Part shown: positions 1-8,262 of the stretch, one piece after another
Position numbering within the stretch: the stretch's first letter is position 1
Layout of the letters: each line of letters starts with the position of its first letter
Assembly: GCF_002270055.1 (NCBI RefSeq)
Contig: NZ_NIBG01000007.1
Location: forward strand, 140,559-204,558
Direction of reading: 5' to 3'
Length of the DNA stretch: 64,000 nt
Source of the DNA: Anaeromicrobium sediminis
GTDB lineage: Bacteria; Bacillota; Clostridia; Peptostreptococcales; Thermotaleaceae
Program-made: the position numbers and the translations under genes
Notes under the pieces: model-generated
What the model was told of the DNA's origin: nothing
Databases searched by the model: none
Seen by the model: the letters and a program-made list of their open reading frames with translations, nothing else

Positions 1-90
1 CGCTTTAAAAGAAGGTGCTCAGATTGCGGTAGCAATCGTCGAAGGAAACCATAGGGTTTCCTAGCGAAGCATAGGTCGTATGCCTTTTTT
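1..90 (-). repeat. Dispersed hairpin element, copy 1 (partial)
   Basis: Read on the minus strand this is the left half of an element found again at 13518-13692, 15847-15996 and 61137-61310. It starts with A6 and GGCATACGACC directly after the yitT stop codon and runs off the window edge. Two hairpins of the element are visible: 44-61 (GGAAACC/GGTTTCC arms) and 22-37 (GATTGC/GCAATC arms). It has no coding potential that I can see. This copy is inverted relative to the other three. Confidence 0.8.
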
Positions 91-967
91 ATATATTTTC
101 TTCTACTAAAGACTCAAAATCCGCACCTTCGCCCCATACAGAATTTACTGAAACCCCGTATAAAAAGGCGTGTGGGTCAACTTTAGCTATAAAATTCTTT
201 ATCAATATTACATCACGTGGGCTACATATACATATTATCTTTACTCTACTTTCGTCCGTATAAGCACCCTTTATATCATATGTGCTTACGCCCCTTCGCA
301 TTGTATTTAAAATATATTCTATTATTTCCTCATATTCTTTACTTACTATTTCAAGCTTAATTTTTTTCGACTTTAAACCAAATAATACAGCATCCATTGC
401 CTTTACAAATATGAACTGAGTTACTATGGCATAAAGGGCAATATTCATATCATACACTATGGCTGATATGGCTATAACCATAGTATCTATTACTAATAGT
501 ATTTGACTCATACTAACAAAGGGTAGTATTCTCCTATGGAAGATTTTAGCTATAGTATCTGTTCCTCCTAATGAGAATCCTCTCTTTAAAACGAGCCCAC
601 ATCCTACTCCAGATATGACACCATAGTATATTGATGCTAGTATTAAATCATTTTCTATAAACATAACATTAAATTCTTCAAATACCATTAATATTATTGG
701 ATATAACAAAGATAAAACAATTATTCTCTTGCCATCTTTCTTTCCCAAAAATATAAATGCACTGACTAATACTCCTAGGGATAGCACATAATAAATATAG
801 GTATACTTAACGTGAATTATTCGATCTGCTATAATTGATATTCCCGTAATACCACCTGTAACTAAATTGTTAGGTTTTAATATGGACGTTATGGCAAAAG
901 CCATTAAGGCACATCCAATGAAAATAAAAACATAATCAAGTACTCTCTCTCTTACTGTTTTTTCCAT
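89..967 (-). CDS. YitT family membrane protein (DUF161 + DUF2179)
   Basis: The 292-residue protein has an N-terminal block of about five or six hydrophobic helices (residues 10-195) with the glycine-rich VTGGITGIS and KRGFSLGGTDT segments typical of the YitT/DUF161 family, then a soluble C-terminal DUF2179 domain (about 205-290). It is an inner-membrane protein of unknown transport or sensing role; some family members are annotated as efflux proteins. The ATG at 967 follows AGGGGTGAT at good spacing, so the longer GTG reading is less likely. It is a single gene, and its stop codon abuts a copy of the dispersed element. Confidence 0.85.
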   Translation of the reverse strand: MEKTVRERVLDYVFIFIGCALMAFAITSILKPNNLVTGGITGISIIADRIIHVKYTYIYYVLSLGVLVSAFIFLGKKDGKRIIVLSLLYPIILMVFEEFNVMFIENDLILASIYYGVISGVGCGLVLKRGFSLGGTDTIAKIFHRRILPFVSMSQILLVIDTMVIAISAIVYDMNIALYAIVTQFIFVKAMDAVLFGLKSKKIKLEIVSKEYEEIIEYILNTMRRGVSTYDIKGAYTDESRVKIICICSPRDVILIKNFIAKVDPHAFLYGVSVNSVWGEGADFESLVEENI

Positions 968-1068
968 ATCTATCACCCCTTTTAAAAGAATATTCTCGTA
1001 AACTATATCATATTTTTTATACTAGTAAAATACTTTTTTAATTTTTTAATATTCCCTTAACATATTTT

Positions 1069-2064
1069 TTAATTTCCAATGAAATCCCTCTTTATACCAT
1101 ACTCTAGAGATTCACTATATTTAAATATCCTATTTAATATCCTATCCTTTTCATGTCCTTTAGCTATCACTGGACAATAATCATTATATTCATCTGTAGA
1201 TGATATTCTACAAGGAATTATCTTTCCATCACAATATAATTTCTTATCTTTTATGGTAAAAATACTTTGAAATATAAAAGTATCCTTATCCCTTGGATTT
1301 CTATTTCCTCCAAATACAAAGTTTCCTAGGCTATATACAATATATCGATCCTTGTACCTTTCTATACCTTGAATAACATGGGGGTGATGTCCCACCACAA
1401 TGTCAGCTCCATTATCTATTGCTAACCTTCCCAGTTCTTTTTGTATTTTATTTGGGTAATTAGTCCCCTCATTTCCCCAGTGAAAAGTCACTATTACAAT
1501 GTCATTTTCCCTCTTTAAAGATTTTACATCTTCTATCATCTGATTTTTTATATTTAAAGACCAACCCTTATATCCTAAAATTCCTATACTTACTTCATCT
1601 TTGTAACAACTAGCTATATAATCATTCCCATAATAAGTTATTCCATTATCATTTAATACTTTTACCGTATCTTCAAATCCTACCCTTCCAAAATCATAGG
1701 TATGATTATTCGATAAATTAACAACCTCAATACTTGCCCGTTTTAATATGTCCACATATTCATCCTTTCCTTTAAAACAAAACTTCTTTTGTGCTCTCTT
1801 TTTACTCTCTGTAAAGGTTCCTTCTAGGTTTACTATAGATAAGTTGTCCTTATCTAATATGTCCTCTACATTCTTGAAAAAATAACCATAATCATTATTT
1901 ACCCTATCTAACATGTGGGGAAAAGAGTTATAGTATGAAAAATTTGTATCATAACCTAAGGTACAATCTCCCATAAAATTAATAACAAATTTTTCTTCTC
2001 CATATGAAAAGTTAGGGGTAATGAATATTATTAATAGAATTATGCCAAGTATTCGTTTAAACAC
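1069..2064 (-). CDS. CapA family protein (PGA_cap, metallophosphoesterase-like)
   Basis: The product is about 331 residues with an N-terminal signal peptide (hydrophobic core IILLIIFITP, probable cleavage after SYG). The rest matches the PGA_cap/CapA fold: NFMGDCTLG near the mature start, VNLEGTFT, NLSNNHTYDFG, and VVGHHPHVIQGIE with the expected His and Asp ligands. CapA proteins are linked to poly-gamma-glutamate capsule synthesis, but most clostridial homologues are lone exported enzymes of unknown substrate, and no capB/capC is seen here. The GTG start at 2064 is preferred because GGGAGG lies 7 bases upstream; an ATG at 2094 has no such site. Confidence 0.85.
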   Translation of the reverse strand: MFKRILGIILLIIFITPNFSYGEEKFVINFMGDCTLGYDTNFSYYNSFPHMLDRVNNDYGYFFKNVEDILDKDNLSIVNLEGTFTESKKRAQKKFCFKGKDEYVDILKRASIEVVNLSNNHTYDFGRVGFEDTVKVLNDNGITYYGNDYIASCYKDEVSIGILGYKGWSLNIKNQMIEDVKSLKRENDIVIVTFHWGNEGTNYPNKIQKELGRLAIDNGADIVVGHHPHVIQGIERYKDRYIVYSLGNFVFGGNRNPRDKDTFIFQSIFTIKDKKLYCDGKIIPCRISSTDEYNDYCPVIAKGHEKDRILNRIFKYSESLEYGIKRDFIGN

Positions 2065-2140
2065 AAATAAACCTCCCAAAATATAATCACTCATATATAT
2101 ATGAAAGGTTTTTATTAAATATTATAATTTATTTTAGTCA

Positions 2141-2171
2141 AAAAAAGATTAGCCATTGGCTAATCTTTTTT
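2141..2171 (-). terminator. Intrinsic terminator of the 67-aa gene
   Basis: The hairpin AAAGATTAGCC / GGCTAATCTTT is followed by T-rich sequence on the minus strand and overlaps the stop codon of the gene at 2160-2363. Confidence 0.8.
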
Positions 2172-2363
2172 ATAACCACCTTCGTTAGTCCACTCAGGTG
2201 TGTTGAATTCATTTGAAAATTTTACTCTTTCTCCCTCTTCCCGAGACATTATATATGCATCTACTCCTTTATGTGCATATTCCTTTACCTTTGCTATAGC
2301 CTCTTCTCTACTCATGGGACTAGATATGTCATTCTGTGCATAAATTACATAGTCTCTATCCAT
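2160..2363 (-). CDS. Small hypothetical protein, 67 aa
   Basis: Starting at the ATG at 2363, which has AGGAGG 7 bases upstream, the product is a soluble 67-residue protein with central EEAIAKVKEYAHKGVDAY, which reads like a short alpha-beta domain. A longer in-frame reading to 2411 has no ribosome binding site and adds only hydrophobic residues coded by the leader. The gene has its own terminator, which supports it being real. I do not recognise the family and assign no function. Confidence 0.75.
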   Translation of the reverse strand: MDRDYVIYAQNDISSPMSREEAIAKVKEYAHKGVDAYIMSREEGERVKFSNEFNTPEWTNEGGYKKD

Positions 2364-2482
2364 GCTTATACCTCCTAGAAAATATATAAAATCCTTTGTA
2401 TTAATTGCCAATGTATGGTATTATATACATATAGTTTTAGTTATTTTTTTAACAAAAATTTTATTCTATGAGGTGATGTTTA

Positions 2483-2599
2483 ATGTTAGTACGTTTAATT
2501 GGCTTAATATTAATTGTTCTTACTGTTAGGTACCTTTCGGCTTTAAATCGTATGGAAAGAGAAAGACAATATAAAGTTAGACATCACATAGATAATTAA
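2483..2599 (+). CDS. Putative small single-pass membrane protein, 38 aa
   Basis: An ATG at 2483, 4-5 bases after GAGGTGATG, opens a 38-codon frame: a hydrophobic stretch LIGLILIVLTV (residues 5-15) followed by a charged tail rich in Arg, Glu and His. It fills the gap between two leftward genes and points the other way. The evidence is the ribosome binding site and the one-helix topology only; no family is recognised. Confidence 0.5.
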   Translation: MLVRLIGLILIVLTVRYLSALNRMERERQYKVRHHIDN

Positions 2600-2612
2600 C
2601 AATTTATGTTAT

Positions 2613-3845
2613 TTATCTAACATTCTCTTCATATAGCTGGACAATTTTTACTATTGTCTCAACTGCTTTTAACATGGACTGTACGGGAATATATTCAAAC
2701 TTTCCATGAAAATTGTGACCTCCAGTGAATATATTAGGGCAAGGTAATCCCATAAATGATAATCTTGCTCCGTCTGTGCCACCTCTTATTGGTTTTATAT
2801 TAGGCTTTATACCAACATTGTCCATAGCAATTTTAGCCATCTCCACTACTTCCATTACTGGTTCAATTTTTTCCCTCATGTTATAATATTGATCTTTCAT
2901 TTCTAAACTAATTGTATTTTCACCATACTTGTCATTAATATAGTTTACAATTTTCTCAATTCTATTCTTTCTTTCTTTGAATTTTTCCATACTATGATCT
3001 CTTATAATATAATACATTTCCGCATTTTCAACGCTTCCCTTTATATCATTTAAATGATAAAAACCTTCATACTTTTCTGTGGTAGCAGGTATTTCATTTA
3101 AAGGTATCATGGAATTTAATTCCATACCTATGAGGATGGCGTTCTTCATTTTATTTTTTGCAGTGCCAGGATGAACATTTACTCCATTTATCTTAATCTT
3201 TGCAGATGCAGCGTTGAAATTCTCATGTTCTAATTCACCAATTTCCCCGCCATCTATTGTATATGCATATTTGGCATTAAACTTTTCCACATTGAATTTA
3301 TCTGCTCCTCTTCCAATTTCTTCGTCAGGAGTAAAAGCAACTTTTATTTTTCCATGTTTTATATTAGGAGTATTTATTATGTATTCCATAGCAGTGACTA
3401 TCTCAGCTATTCCAGCCTTATCATCTGCACCTAAAAGAGTAGTTCCATCTGTAGTTATAATATCTTGTCCCACATAATTTTTAAGTTCTGGAAATTCTTT
3501 TGGACATAATACAATATTTTTTTGTTCATTTAATATGATTTGTCCACCATCATAATCCTTAACAATTTGAGGTTTTACATCTTTTCCACTCATATCAGGG
3601 CTCGTATCCATATGGGCAATAAATCCAATGGTAGGAACTTCCCTTTGAGTATTTGCCTCTATAGTTCCATATACATAACCAAATTCATCCATATATACAT
3701 CTGTAAGACCTATGTATTCTAATTCACCCTTTAATAGTTTACCAAACCCAAACTGACTTTTAGTACTTGGGCAAGTGTCTGAATTTTCATCTGATGTAGT
3801 TTCATATTCCACATATTTTAAAAATCTGTCTATAATATTTTCCAT
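2613..3845 (-). CDS. pepT: Peptidase T (tripeptide aminopeptidase)
   Basis: This 410-residue protein has the usual length and motifs of M20B peptidase T: the metal ligand GFIAHMDTSPD (about residues 74-84), the bridging Asp in LLGADDKAGIAEI, the catalytic TPDEEIGRGAD, the TIDGGEIGELE segment, and the C-terminal RGGTDGARLSFMG and GGHNFHGKFEYIP. The enzyme is a cytoplasmic zinc aminopeptidase that removes the N-terminal residue from tripeptides. It stands alone between small genes. It fits the peptide-fermenting character of the window. Confidence 0.96.
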   Translation of the reverse strand: MENIIDRFLKYVEYETTSDENSDTCPSTKSQFGFGKLLKGELEYIGLTDVYMDEFGYVYGTIEANTQREVPTIGFIAHMDTSPDMSGKDVKPQIVKDYDGGQIILNEQKNIVLCPKEFPELKNYVGQDIITTDGTTLLGADDKAGIAEIVTAMEYIINTPNIKHGKIKVAFTPDEEIGRGADKFNVEKFNAKYAYTIDGGEIGELEHENFNAASAKIKINGVNVHPGTAKNKMKNAILIGMELNSMIPLNEIPATTEKYEGFYHLNDIKGSVENAEMYYIIRDHSMEKFKERKNRIEKIVNYINDKYGENTISLEMKDQYYNMREKIEPVMEVVEMAKIAMDNVGIKPNIKPIRGGTDGARLSFMGLPCPNIFTGGHNFHGKFEYIPVQSMLKAVETIVKIVQLYEENVR

Positions 3846-4029
3846 TACTAAACACGTCCTTTTTTCTCATAGCTTTTATAATTAAACTATTTTAATATTT
3901 TTACCTGCTTTGCTACTTTTTATAATTAAAAGAAAAGTTTTAATATTTATTTATTATTTACCCATCAGTCTATATATTATTTTTAAACTCACTTGGAAAC
4001 ACTAAATAATATATAAGGAGGAATTTTTC

Positions 4030-4182
4030 ATGAATAAAGAATATTTAAATTCACTTTCTGTATTAAACTATGCAGATTTAACTGAGGAACAATTATCTGT
4101 AATCCAAAATTTCGAAAAAGAATTTAACTCAAAATTTAAAACCGAAAACAACGCTACATTTTTTATGATTATGCAGCAATAA
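4030..4182 (+). CDS. Small hypothetical protein, 50 aa
   Basis: An ATG at 4030 follows AAGGAGGAA at ideal spacing. The 50-residue product is hydrophilic with a short hydrophobic end (TFFMIMQQ). A clear intrinsic terminator follows 25 bases after the stop (4208-4258). The three signals together make a real gene likely; the family is not recognised. Confidence 0.7.
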   Translation: MNKEYLNSLSVLNYADLTEEQLSVIQNFEKEFNSKFKTENNATFFMIMQQ

Positions 4183-4207
4183 AAAATCCATGTACTATTT
4201 AATTAAG

Positions 4208-4258
4208 GGCGGTTACTTCTACATAGTTCCACTAAGGAATGTTCTAAAAATAACCGCC
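4208..4258 (+). terminator. Intrinsic terminator after the 50-aa gene
   Basis: The arms GGCGGTTA and TAACCGCC enclose a 35-base loop that holds a smaller hairpin (GTTCC/GGAAT), followed on the plus strand by TCTTTATTATTTTTTG. Confidence 0.75.
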
Positions 4259-4264
4259 TCTTTA

Positions 4265-4900
4265 TTATTTTTTGTACTCTAGAAACTCTCTATTATGCTT
4301 TCTCACATATTCCATAGTGGCTGAAATGTCATGACCTGGGTAAATAGTAACATCATTATTTAATCTTTTATCCAGTTTATCTAAAGAATAGGCCATGTCT
4401 CTTACACTCCCCCCTGGTAAGTCCATTCTACCTATATCCGTATCAAATATGGTATCTCCTGTAAATATTATTTTTTCTTTTTTAATATATAGGCATATGC
4501 TCCCTGGTGTATGACCTGGTGTATGGATTACTTCCATATTTATAGATCCAACGTTTATAATGTCTTTTTCTTTCAACCTAATATGACCTTTAAATTCAAT
4601 TCCCTTATTATGATATTTAGACCTATTTATTTCACTAGAAATTAATCCATCTTCATCTAGTTCATGGATATATACTTTTGATTTATATTTATTTCGTAAA
4701 TACTCTACTGCTCCTATGTGATCATAATGACAATGGGTTAATATTATACTCTCCAAAAGAATATTTTTTTGATCTATAAAATTACTTATTACTTTTCCAT
4801 TATCCCCTGGATCGATTATACATCCTTTAAGACTATCCTCATCATATATTACATAAGCATTAGTGTCTAAACTACCTACAACAAACCTCTTTAATTTCAT
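4265..4900 (-). CDS. MBL-fold hydrolase, glyoxalase-II-like
   Basis: The 211-residue protein is a metallo-beta-lactamase fold hydrolase of the small YcbL/glyoxalase-II-like class. It shows the zinc motif THCHYDHIG (about residues 56-64), HTPGHTPGS (about 131-139), FTGDTIF and the final YPGHD. The likely role is thioester hydrolysis of S-lactoyl-thiol or a similar ester; the substrate cannot be told. It is a single gene with AGGAGGGG before the ATG. Confidence 0.88.
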   Translation of the reverse strand: MKLKRFVVGSLDTNAYVIYDEDSLKGCIIDPGDNGKVISNFIDQKNILLESIILTHCHYDHIGAVEYLRNKYKSKVYIHELDEDGLISSEINRSKYHNKGIEFKGHIRLKEKDIINVGSINMEVIHTPGHTPGSICLYIKKEKIIFTGDTIFDTDIGRMDLPGGSVRDMAYSLDKLDKRLNNDVTIYPGHDISATMEYVRKHNREFLEYKK

Positions 4901-4956
4901 AATACCCCTCCTATCCTAATATACATCTATATCTTACCATAGTTTAATAATAATCT

Positions 4957-4994
4957 AAAAAAATAGTCAGGAAAAATATCCTAACTATTTTTTA
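4957..4994. terminator. Possible intrinsic terminator
   Basis: The hairpin AAATAGT..AGGA / TCCT..ACTATTT has A/T tracts on both sides, in the gap between the MBL hydrolase start and the end of the gene at 5045. Confidence 0.5.
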
Positions 4995-5019
4995 GTCCTT
5001 CTTTTGTCTACTATTTAAA

Positions 5020-5048
5020 TAAAAGCCAATTTTAAAATTGACTTTTAT
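5020..5048 (-). terminator. Hairpin at the stop codon of the 92-aa gene
   Basis: AAAAGCCAATTTT / AAAATTGACTTTT form an almost perfect stem that overlaps the stop codon at 5045. Confidence 0.5.
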
Positions 5049-5323
5049 CTTTTCATAAGCCTTATGAAATGATCTAATTTTTTTTCTTGCTCTCTGTCTA
5101 ATAATCCCATTCTTTTTAATAACTTCATTTTTTTAATTAATGCGTTTTTTTCTGAAGCAGAAAATTTATTTATCATTTTCATCATTTCTCTTTCTATTTC
5201 ATCTTCACTTTTATCTTTATATTTATCTGCTATTTCATTAAAGCTTGCCATATCACTACTAGATGCGTTGTATTGTTTTGCCACCTTTTCTAATTTCTTT
5301 TTCATTTTTCTTAAATCTTTCAT
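5045..5323 (-). CDS. Conserved-looking hypothetical protein, 92 aa
   Basis: This 92-residue, very lysine- and methionine-rich helical protein (KKKLEKVAKQYN, EDEIEREMMKMINKF, LIKKMKLLKRMG) has no membrane segment. It is probably cotranscribed with the 138-aa gene upstream (16-bp gap) and has GGAGG before its ATG. The regular heptad-like charge pattern suggests a small helical bundle or an RNA- or protein-binding role, but I recognise no family. The pair sits just after the spore germination operon, which may or may not matter. Confidence 0.7.
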   Translation of the reverse strand: MKDLRKMKKKLEKVAKQYNASSSDMASFNEIADKYKDKSEDEIEREMMKMINKFSASEKNALIKKMKLLKRMGLLDREQEKKLDHFIRLMKR

Positions 5324-5339
5324 AAATATCCTCCTTTAC

Positions 5340-5756
5340 TTATTGAGGTAAAAAATAAGTTTTACTTCTGAACATATAGAAAAAAGCCAATTTTGAGAAC
5401 ATACTTGTATCTATTTCTTCATTTAACTCTTCTTCATTTCTATAAGGTCTTCTTCTTCTTCCTCTAAAGGAACCTCTCATGTGAGATCTTATGCTCCGTT
5501 GTAAATATGCAGCCCTAATTTTAACTTCATCTGTTACATATTCATTTCTCATTCTTCTTACTAAAGTCAAATCTCTATCATACATATTAAGAGCTACCCT
5601 ATCCATTCCTTTAATCATATAATCTAATTCTTCTTCTATATTCTCATCACTTTCATATACATAGTAACTCAAAAAACTATTCAATCCTTTTAACTGAGGG
5701 TCATCCTTTATCTGTTCCCCTAGCATTTCCATAAAATTCATATCTTCCACATTCAT
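5340..5756 (-). CDS. Hypothetical protein, 138 aa, Arg-rich centre
   Basis: The 138-residue protein has an acidic N-terminal half and then a strongly basic stretch (RSIRSHMRG, RGRRRRPYR, about residues 88-107), with an aromatic C-terminal end (FSKLAFFYMFRS). The basic patch would suit contact with nucleic acid or with an acidic partner. It is the first gene of a two-gene unit with the 92-aa gene. Not recognised; function open. Confidence 0.7.
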   Translation of the reverse strand: MNVEDMNFMEMLGEQIKDDPQLKGLNSFLSYYVYESDENIEEELDYMIKGMDRVALNMYDRDLTLVRRMRNEYVTDEVKIRAAYLQRSIRSHMRGSFRGRRRRPYRNEEELNEEIDTSMFSKLAFFYMFRSKTYFLPQ

Positions 5757-5830
5757 CCCTCACTTCCTTATACTCTGCTAATACATACTATGTACTTACC
5801 TTTTTATAGGTGACAAGGTTGTCTTATAGC

Positions 5831-5863
5831 ACTAAAAAAAGCTCCCTACTGGGAGCTTTTAGT
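5831..5863 (-). terminator. Terminator of the sleB-ypeB operon
   Basis: ACTAAAA..GCTCCC / GGGAGCTTTTAGT is a perfect long stem with a 4-base loop and T-tract, just after ypeB. Confidence 0.85.
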
Positions 5864-5869
5864 GTGATC

Positions 5870-7207
5870 CTATAATACTAATACACCATCATCCTTTACT
5901 ATAACTTGTAATATTTTTTCTTCCATACCTGTTAATGCATTTATATATATTAAGAAGGTATCTTTTTTATAAGTTACTTTAAGTTCATAACATAATTTTT
6001 CTCCATAGGCATCAGTTGGAATTACAGTTAATCTAGAACTTTCTACCACACCTCTAGAACTCAATCTACTTATGGCCTGCTTTTCACCTATTAAACCTTC
6101 TTTATTTAAATCTCTATTCTTGTGATTAAACAAATATCCTTGACTCTCATATCCTAGTACATTTCCATTTTCTAAAGAAATCTTTACTTTTATTAAATCT
6201 GGATATATTATGACCTTATCTTGCTCATATGCAAAGTTTACTACGACTTGATTATCATATTCCATATAATAAGTTGTGGCCATATTCTTTATTCCCTTTG
6301 TATCTAAAAAATCTTTAGCTTTTTTTATAGCTTCCTCTCTGCTGAATTTTTTCTTTAAGCCTTCTTCATTAGATAGCATCCAGATTACGTGTCCACCCTT
6401 TTTTGTTATAGCAGATGATATTCTATTTCCATTATTATTTAGTACTACTAAATAACTTTTTTCATTCATATATTTAATATCCTCTACCCTTTCTACTTTA
6501 GCTTTCCTGTAGTTAAAGAAAGATTTAGCTTTCTCTATGGCCATATCCTTAGATATTTCTTTTCCTGTAACTTGAAAGTTTCTATCTCCAATATGTTCTG
6601 AGAAGGGTCCATCATATATTAAGGTAGGATATTGTTGAATTCTTTCATCCATATAAGCGAAATTATCTGTATTAACCTTAGTAGCTCCTAATTCTTTATT
6701 AATCTCTCTATTCATACCATATAAGCTTACACCATTATCTTCCATATACCTTTGAGCTACAATTAATTCTTTAGTTATTTCATTAGAGTAATTATGCAAT
6801 TCCTCTAATACATTTAATTCTTCCGTACTTAGTATTCTTCCATTTAAATTTTTTTGAGCTAATGCTTTACTTAAATCTCCTATTTGACTTAAAAATTTCT
6901 GAGTTTTCAATAGTTGAGATCCGGCCACTGGTAATTGACATAATTTTTCCTGAGCATCATAGGATAAATTACTTATATCTGACAGTAACATGACCTTTTC
7001 ATTTGAAGTGGATGATACAATAGTTTTAGCCAAGTTAGACTGTATATCTTCTAAATTCACCACCATGTCTGCAAACATTCTTTGATATTGATTTTCTAAG
7101 TATATATTATATTGCCTATTTTTATTATATTGACCATATCCCCATAAAAAAGATATTATTAACAATCCACTTAGTACTACATACGGAACAACATTTTTAT
7201 TTTTCAT
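5870..7207 (-). CDS. ypeB: Spore germination protein YpeB
   Basis: The product is 445 residues: a short N-terminal membrane helix (VVPYVVLSGLLIISFLWGYG), a helical middle region, and C-terminal PepSY-type repeats (AIEKAKSFFNYRKAKVERVED, REEAIKKAKDFLDTKG). This order and length are those of YpeB, which holds and protects the cortex-lytic enzyme SleB in the dormant spore. The start at 7207 follows AAAGGAGG; the longer reading overlaps sleB and lacks a ribosome binding site. It is the second gene of the sleB-ypeB operon, 14 bp after sleB, and is expected to be made in the forespore. Confidence 0.93.
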   Translation of the reverse strand: MKNKNVVPYVVLSGLLIISFLWGYGQYNKNRQYNIYLENQYQRMFADMVVNLEDIQSNLAKTIVSSTSNEKVMLLSDISNLSYDAQEKLCQLPVAGSQLLKTQKFLSQIGDLSKALAQKNLNGRILSTEELNVLEELHNYSNEITKELIVAQRYMEDNGVSLYGMNREINKELGATKVNTDNFAYMDERIQQYPTLIYDGPFSEHIGDRNFQVTGKEISKDMAIEKAKSFFNYRKAKVERVEDIKYMNEKSYLVVLNNNGNRISSAITKKGGHVIWMLSNEEGLKKKFSREEAIKKAKDFLDTKGIKNMATTYYMEYDNQVVVNFAYEQDKVIIYPDLIKVKISLENGNVLGYESQGYLFNHKNRDLNKEGLIGEKQAISRLSSRGVVESSRLTVIPTDAYGEKLCYELKVTYKKDTFLIYINALTGMEEKILQVIVKDDGVLVL

Positions 7208-7221
7208 TATGTACCTCCTTT

Positions 7222-8118
7222 CTATTTTGCAAACGAATGATTCCCAATTGTAATTAGAGGAGTTTTTGATAACATCCACTTATTCTGAGCTGTTTTAGGA
7301 TTCCAATAATATATGCATCCTCCTGTAGGGTCCCATCCATTTAGTGCATCCTTAGCAGCCTTATAAGAATCATTTTGAGGATCTAAATATATTTGTCCAT
7401 CATCTACTGCAGTAAAAGCTCCTGGTTCATATACTACTCCAGCTATGGAATTTGGAAAGGATGGATGTTTTACTCTGTTTAATACTACTGCTCCTACAGC
7501 AACCTTACCCGTATATATTTCTCCCCTTGCTTCTCCATTTATAACCATAGCTAAAAGTTTCACATCATTATCATTGGTAATCCCCCCATTAGATGCTTTA
7601 TAGTTTTTATCTGCTGGAACGGAATCCATACCTAACGCTTTCCTAGTGGCAGGGCCTATATACCCATCTACAACCAATCCATTGTCCCTTTGAAACTTTG
7701 TTACAGCTTCATAAGTACCATCTCCATAAATACCATCAGCAGTTCCTGCGTAATATCCCTTAGTTTTTAATATTTCTTGTGCCTTTTTAACAATAGTATT
7801 TACACCTTTATTACTAATTCCCGTGTCCCTACTTAATTCATTATAAAGGCCTAATTGCTTTAAGGTATATGTACCTACTACACCATCAGCCTTTAGTCCA
7901 TTTTTCTTTTGAAAATATACTACTGCATTATACGTAGCATTTCCAAATACACCATCAGCTTTTCCCCTTAAATACCCCCACTCTATGAGTCTTTCTTGTA
8001 CCCTTTTTACATCATCTCCTGAATTTCCCCAATAAAGGGTTCTAGCATGGGAATCCAATCCTACAAAGCTAATTAAAACCAGTAGGGCAACTAATAAAAA
8101 AAGCCTTCTATTTTTCAT
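7222..8118 (-). CDS. sleB: Spore cortex-lytic enzyme SleB, with two peptidoglycan-binding domains
   Basis: The 298-residue protein begins with a signal peptide (LFLLVALLVLISFVG) and has two PG_binding_1 repeats (about 30-90 with GDDVKRVQERLIEWG, and 105-165 with KKAQEILKTKGYY), then a Hydrolase_2/SleB domain (about 190-298) with INGEARGE, the catalytic Glu region, and YWNPKTAQNKW. It is a lytic transglycosylase that opens spore-cortex muramic-lactam peptidoglycan at germination. The well-known Bacillus SleB has one binding repeat, so the second repeat is a difference. It is cotranscribed with ypeB. Confidence 0.94.
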   Translation of the reverse strand: MKNRRLFLLVALLVLISFVGLDSHARTLYWGNSGDDVKRVQERLIEWGYLRGKADGVFGNATYNAVVYFQKKNGLKADGVVGTYTLKQLGLYNELSRDTGISNKGVNTIVKKAQEILKTKGYYAGTADGIYGDGTYEAVTKFQRDNGLVVDGYIGPATRKALGMDSVPADKNYKASNGGITNDNDVKLLAMVINGEARGEIYTGKVAVGAVVLNRVKHPSFPNSIAGVVYEPGAFTAVDDGQIYLDPQNDSYKAAKDALNGWDPTGGCIYYWNPKTAQNKWMLSKTPLITIGNHSFAK

Positions 8119-8191
8119 AATTCTTACCTCCTAACATAATTATATTTTCTCTTAAGCTTTTTCCCTTTATTCTCAAAGGCGGAAAATTTTT

Positions 8192-8232
8192 CGAAAAAAA
8201 AGAGAAACTAGGATTTTCTCCTAATTTCTCTT
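8192..8232 (-). terminator. Terminator after the flavodiiron gene
   Basis: AGAGAAACTAGGA / TCCTAATTTCTCT stem (one mismatch) with an eight-base T-tract on the minus strand. Confidence 0.8.
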
Positions 8233-8262
8233 TTTAATAATTCTTTTAATTATGGTACTGTT

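Noticed and set aside
8119..8262. Sigma-G promoter before sleB
   Set aside because: A GAATA-like -35 is present, but no acceptable -10 lies at the right distance, so I do not annotate it although forespore expression is expected.
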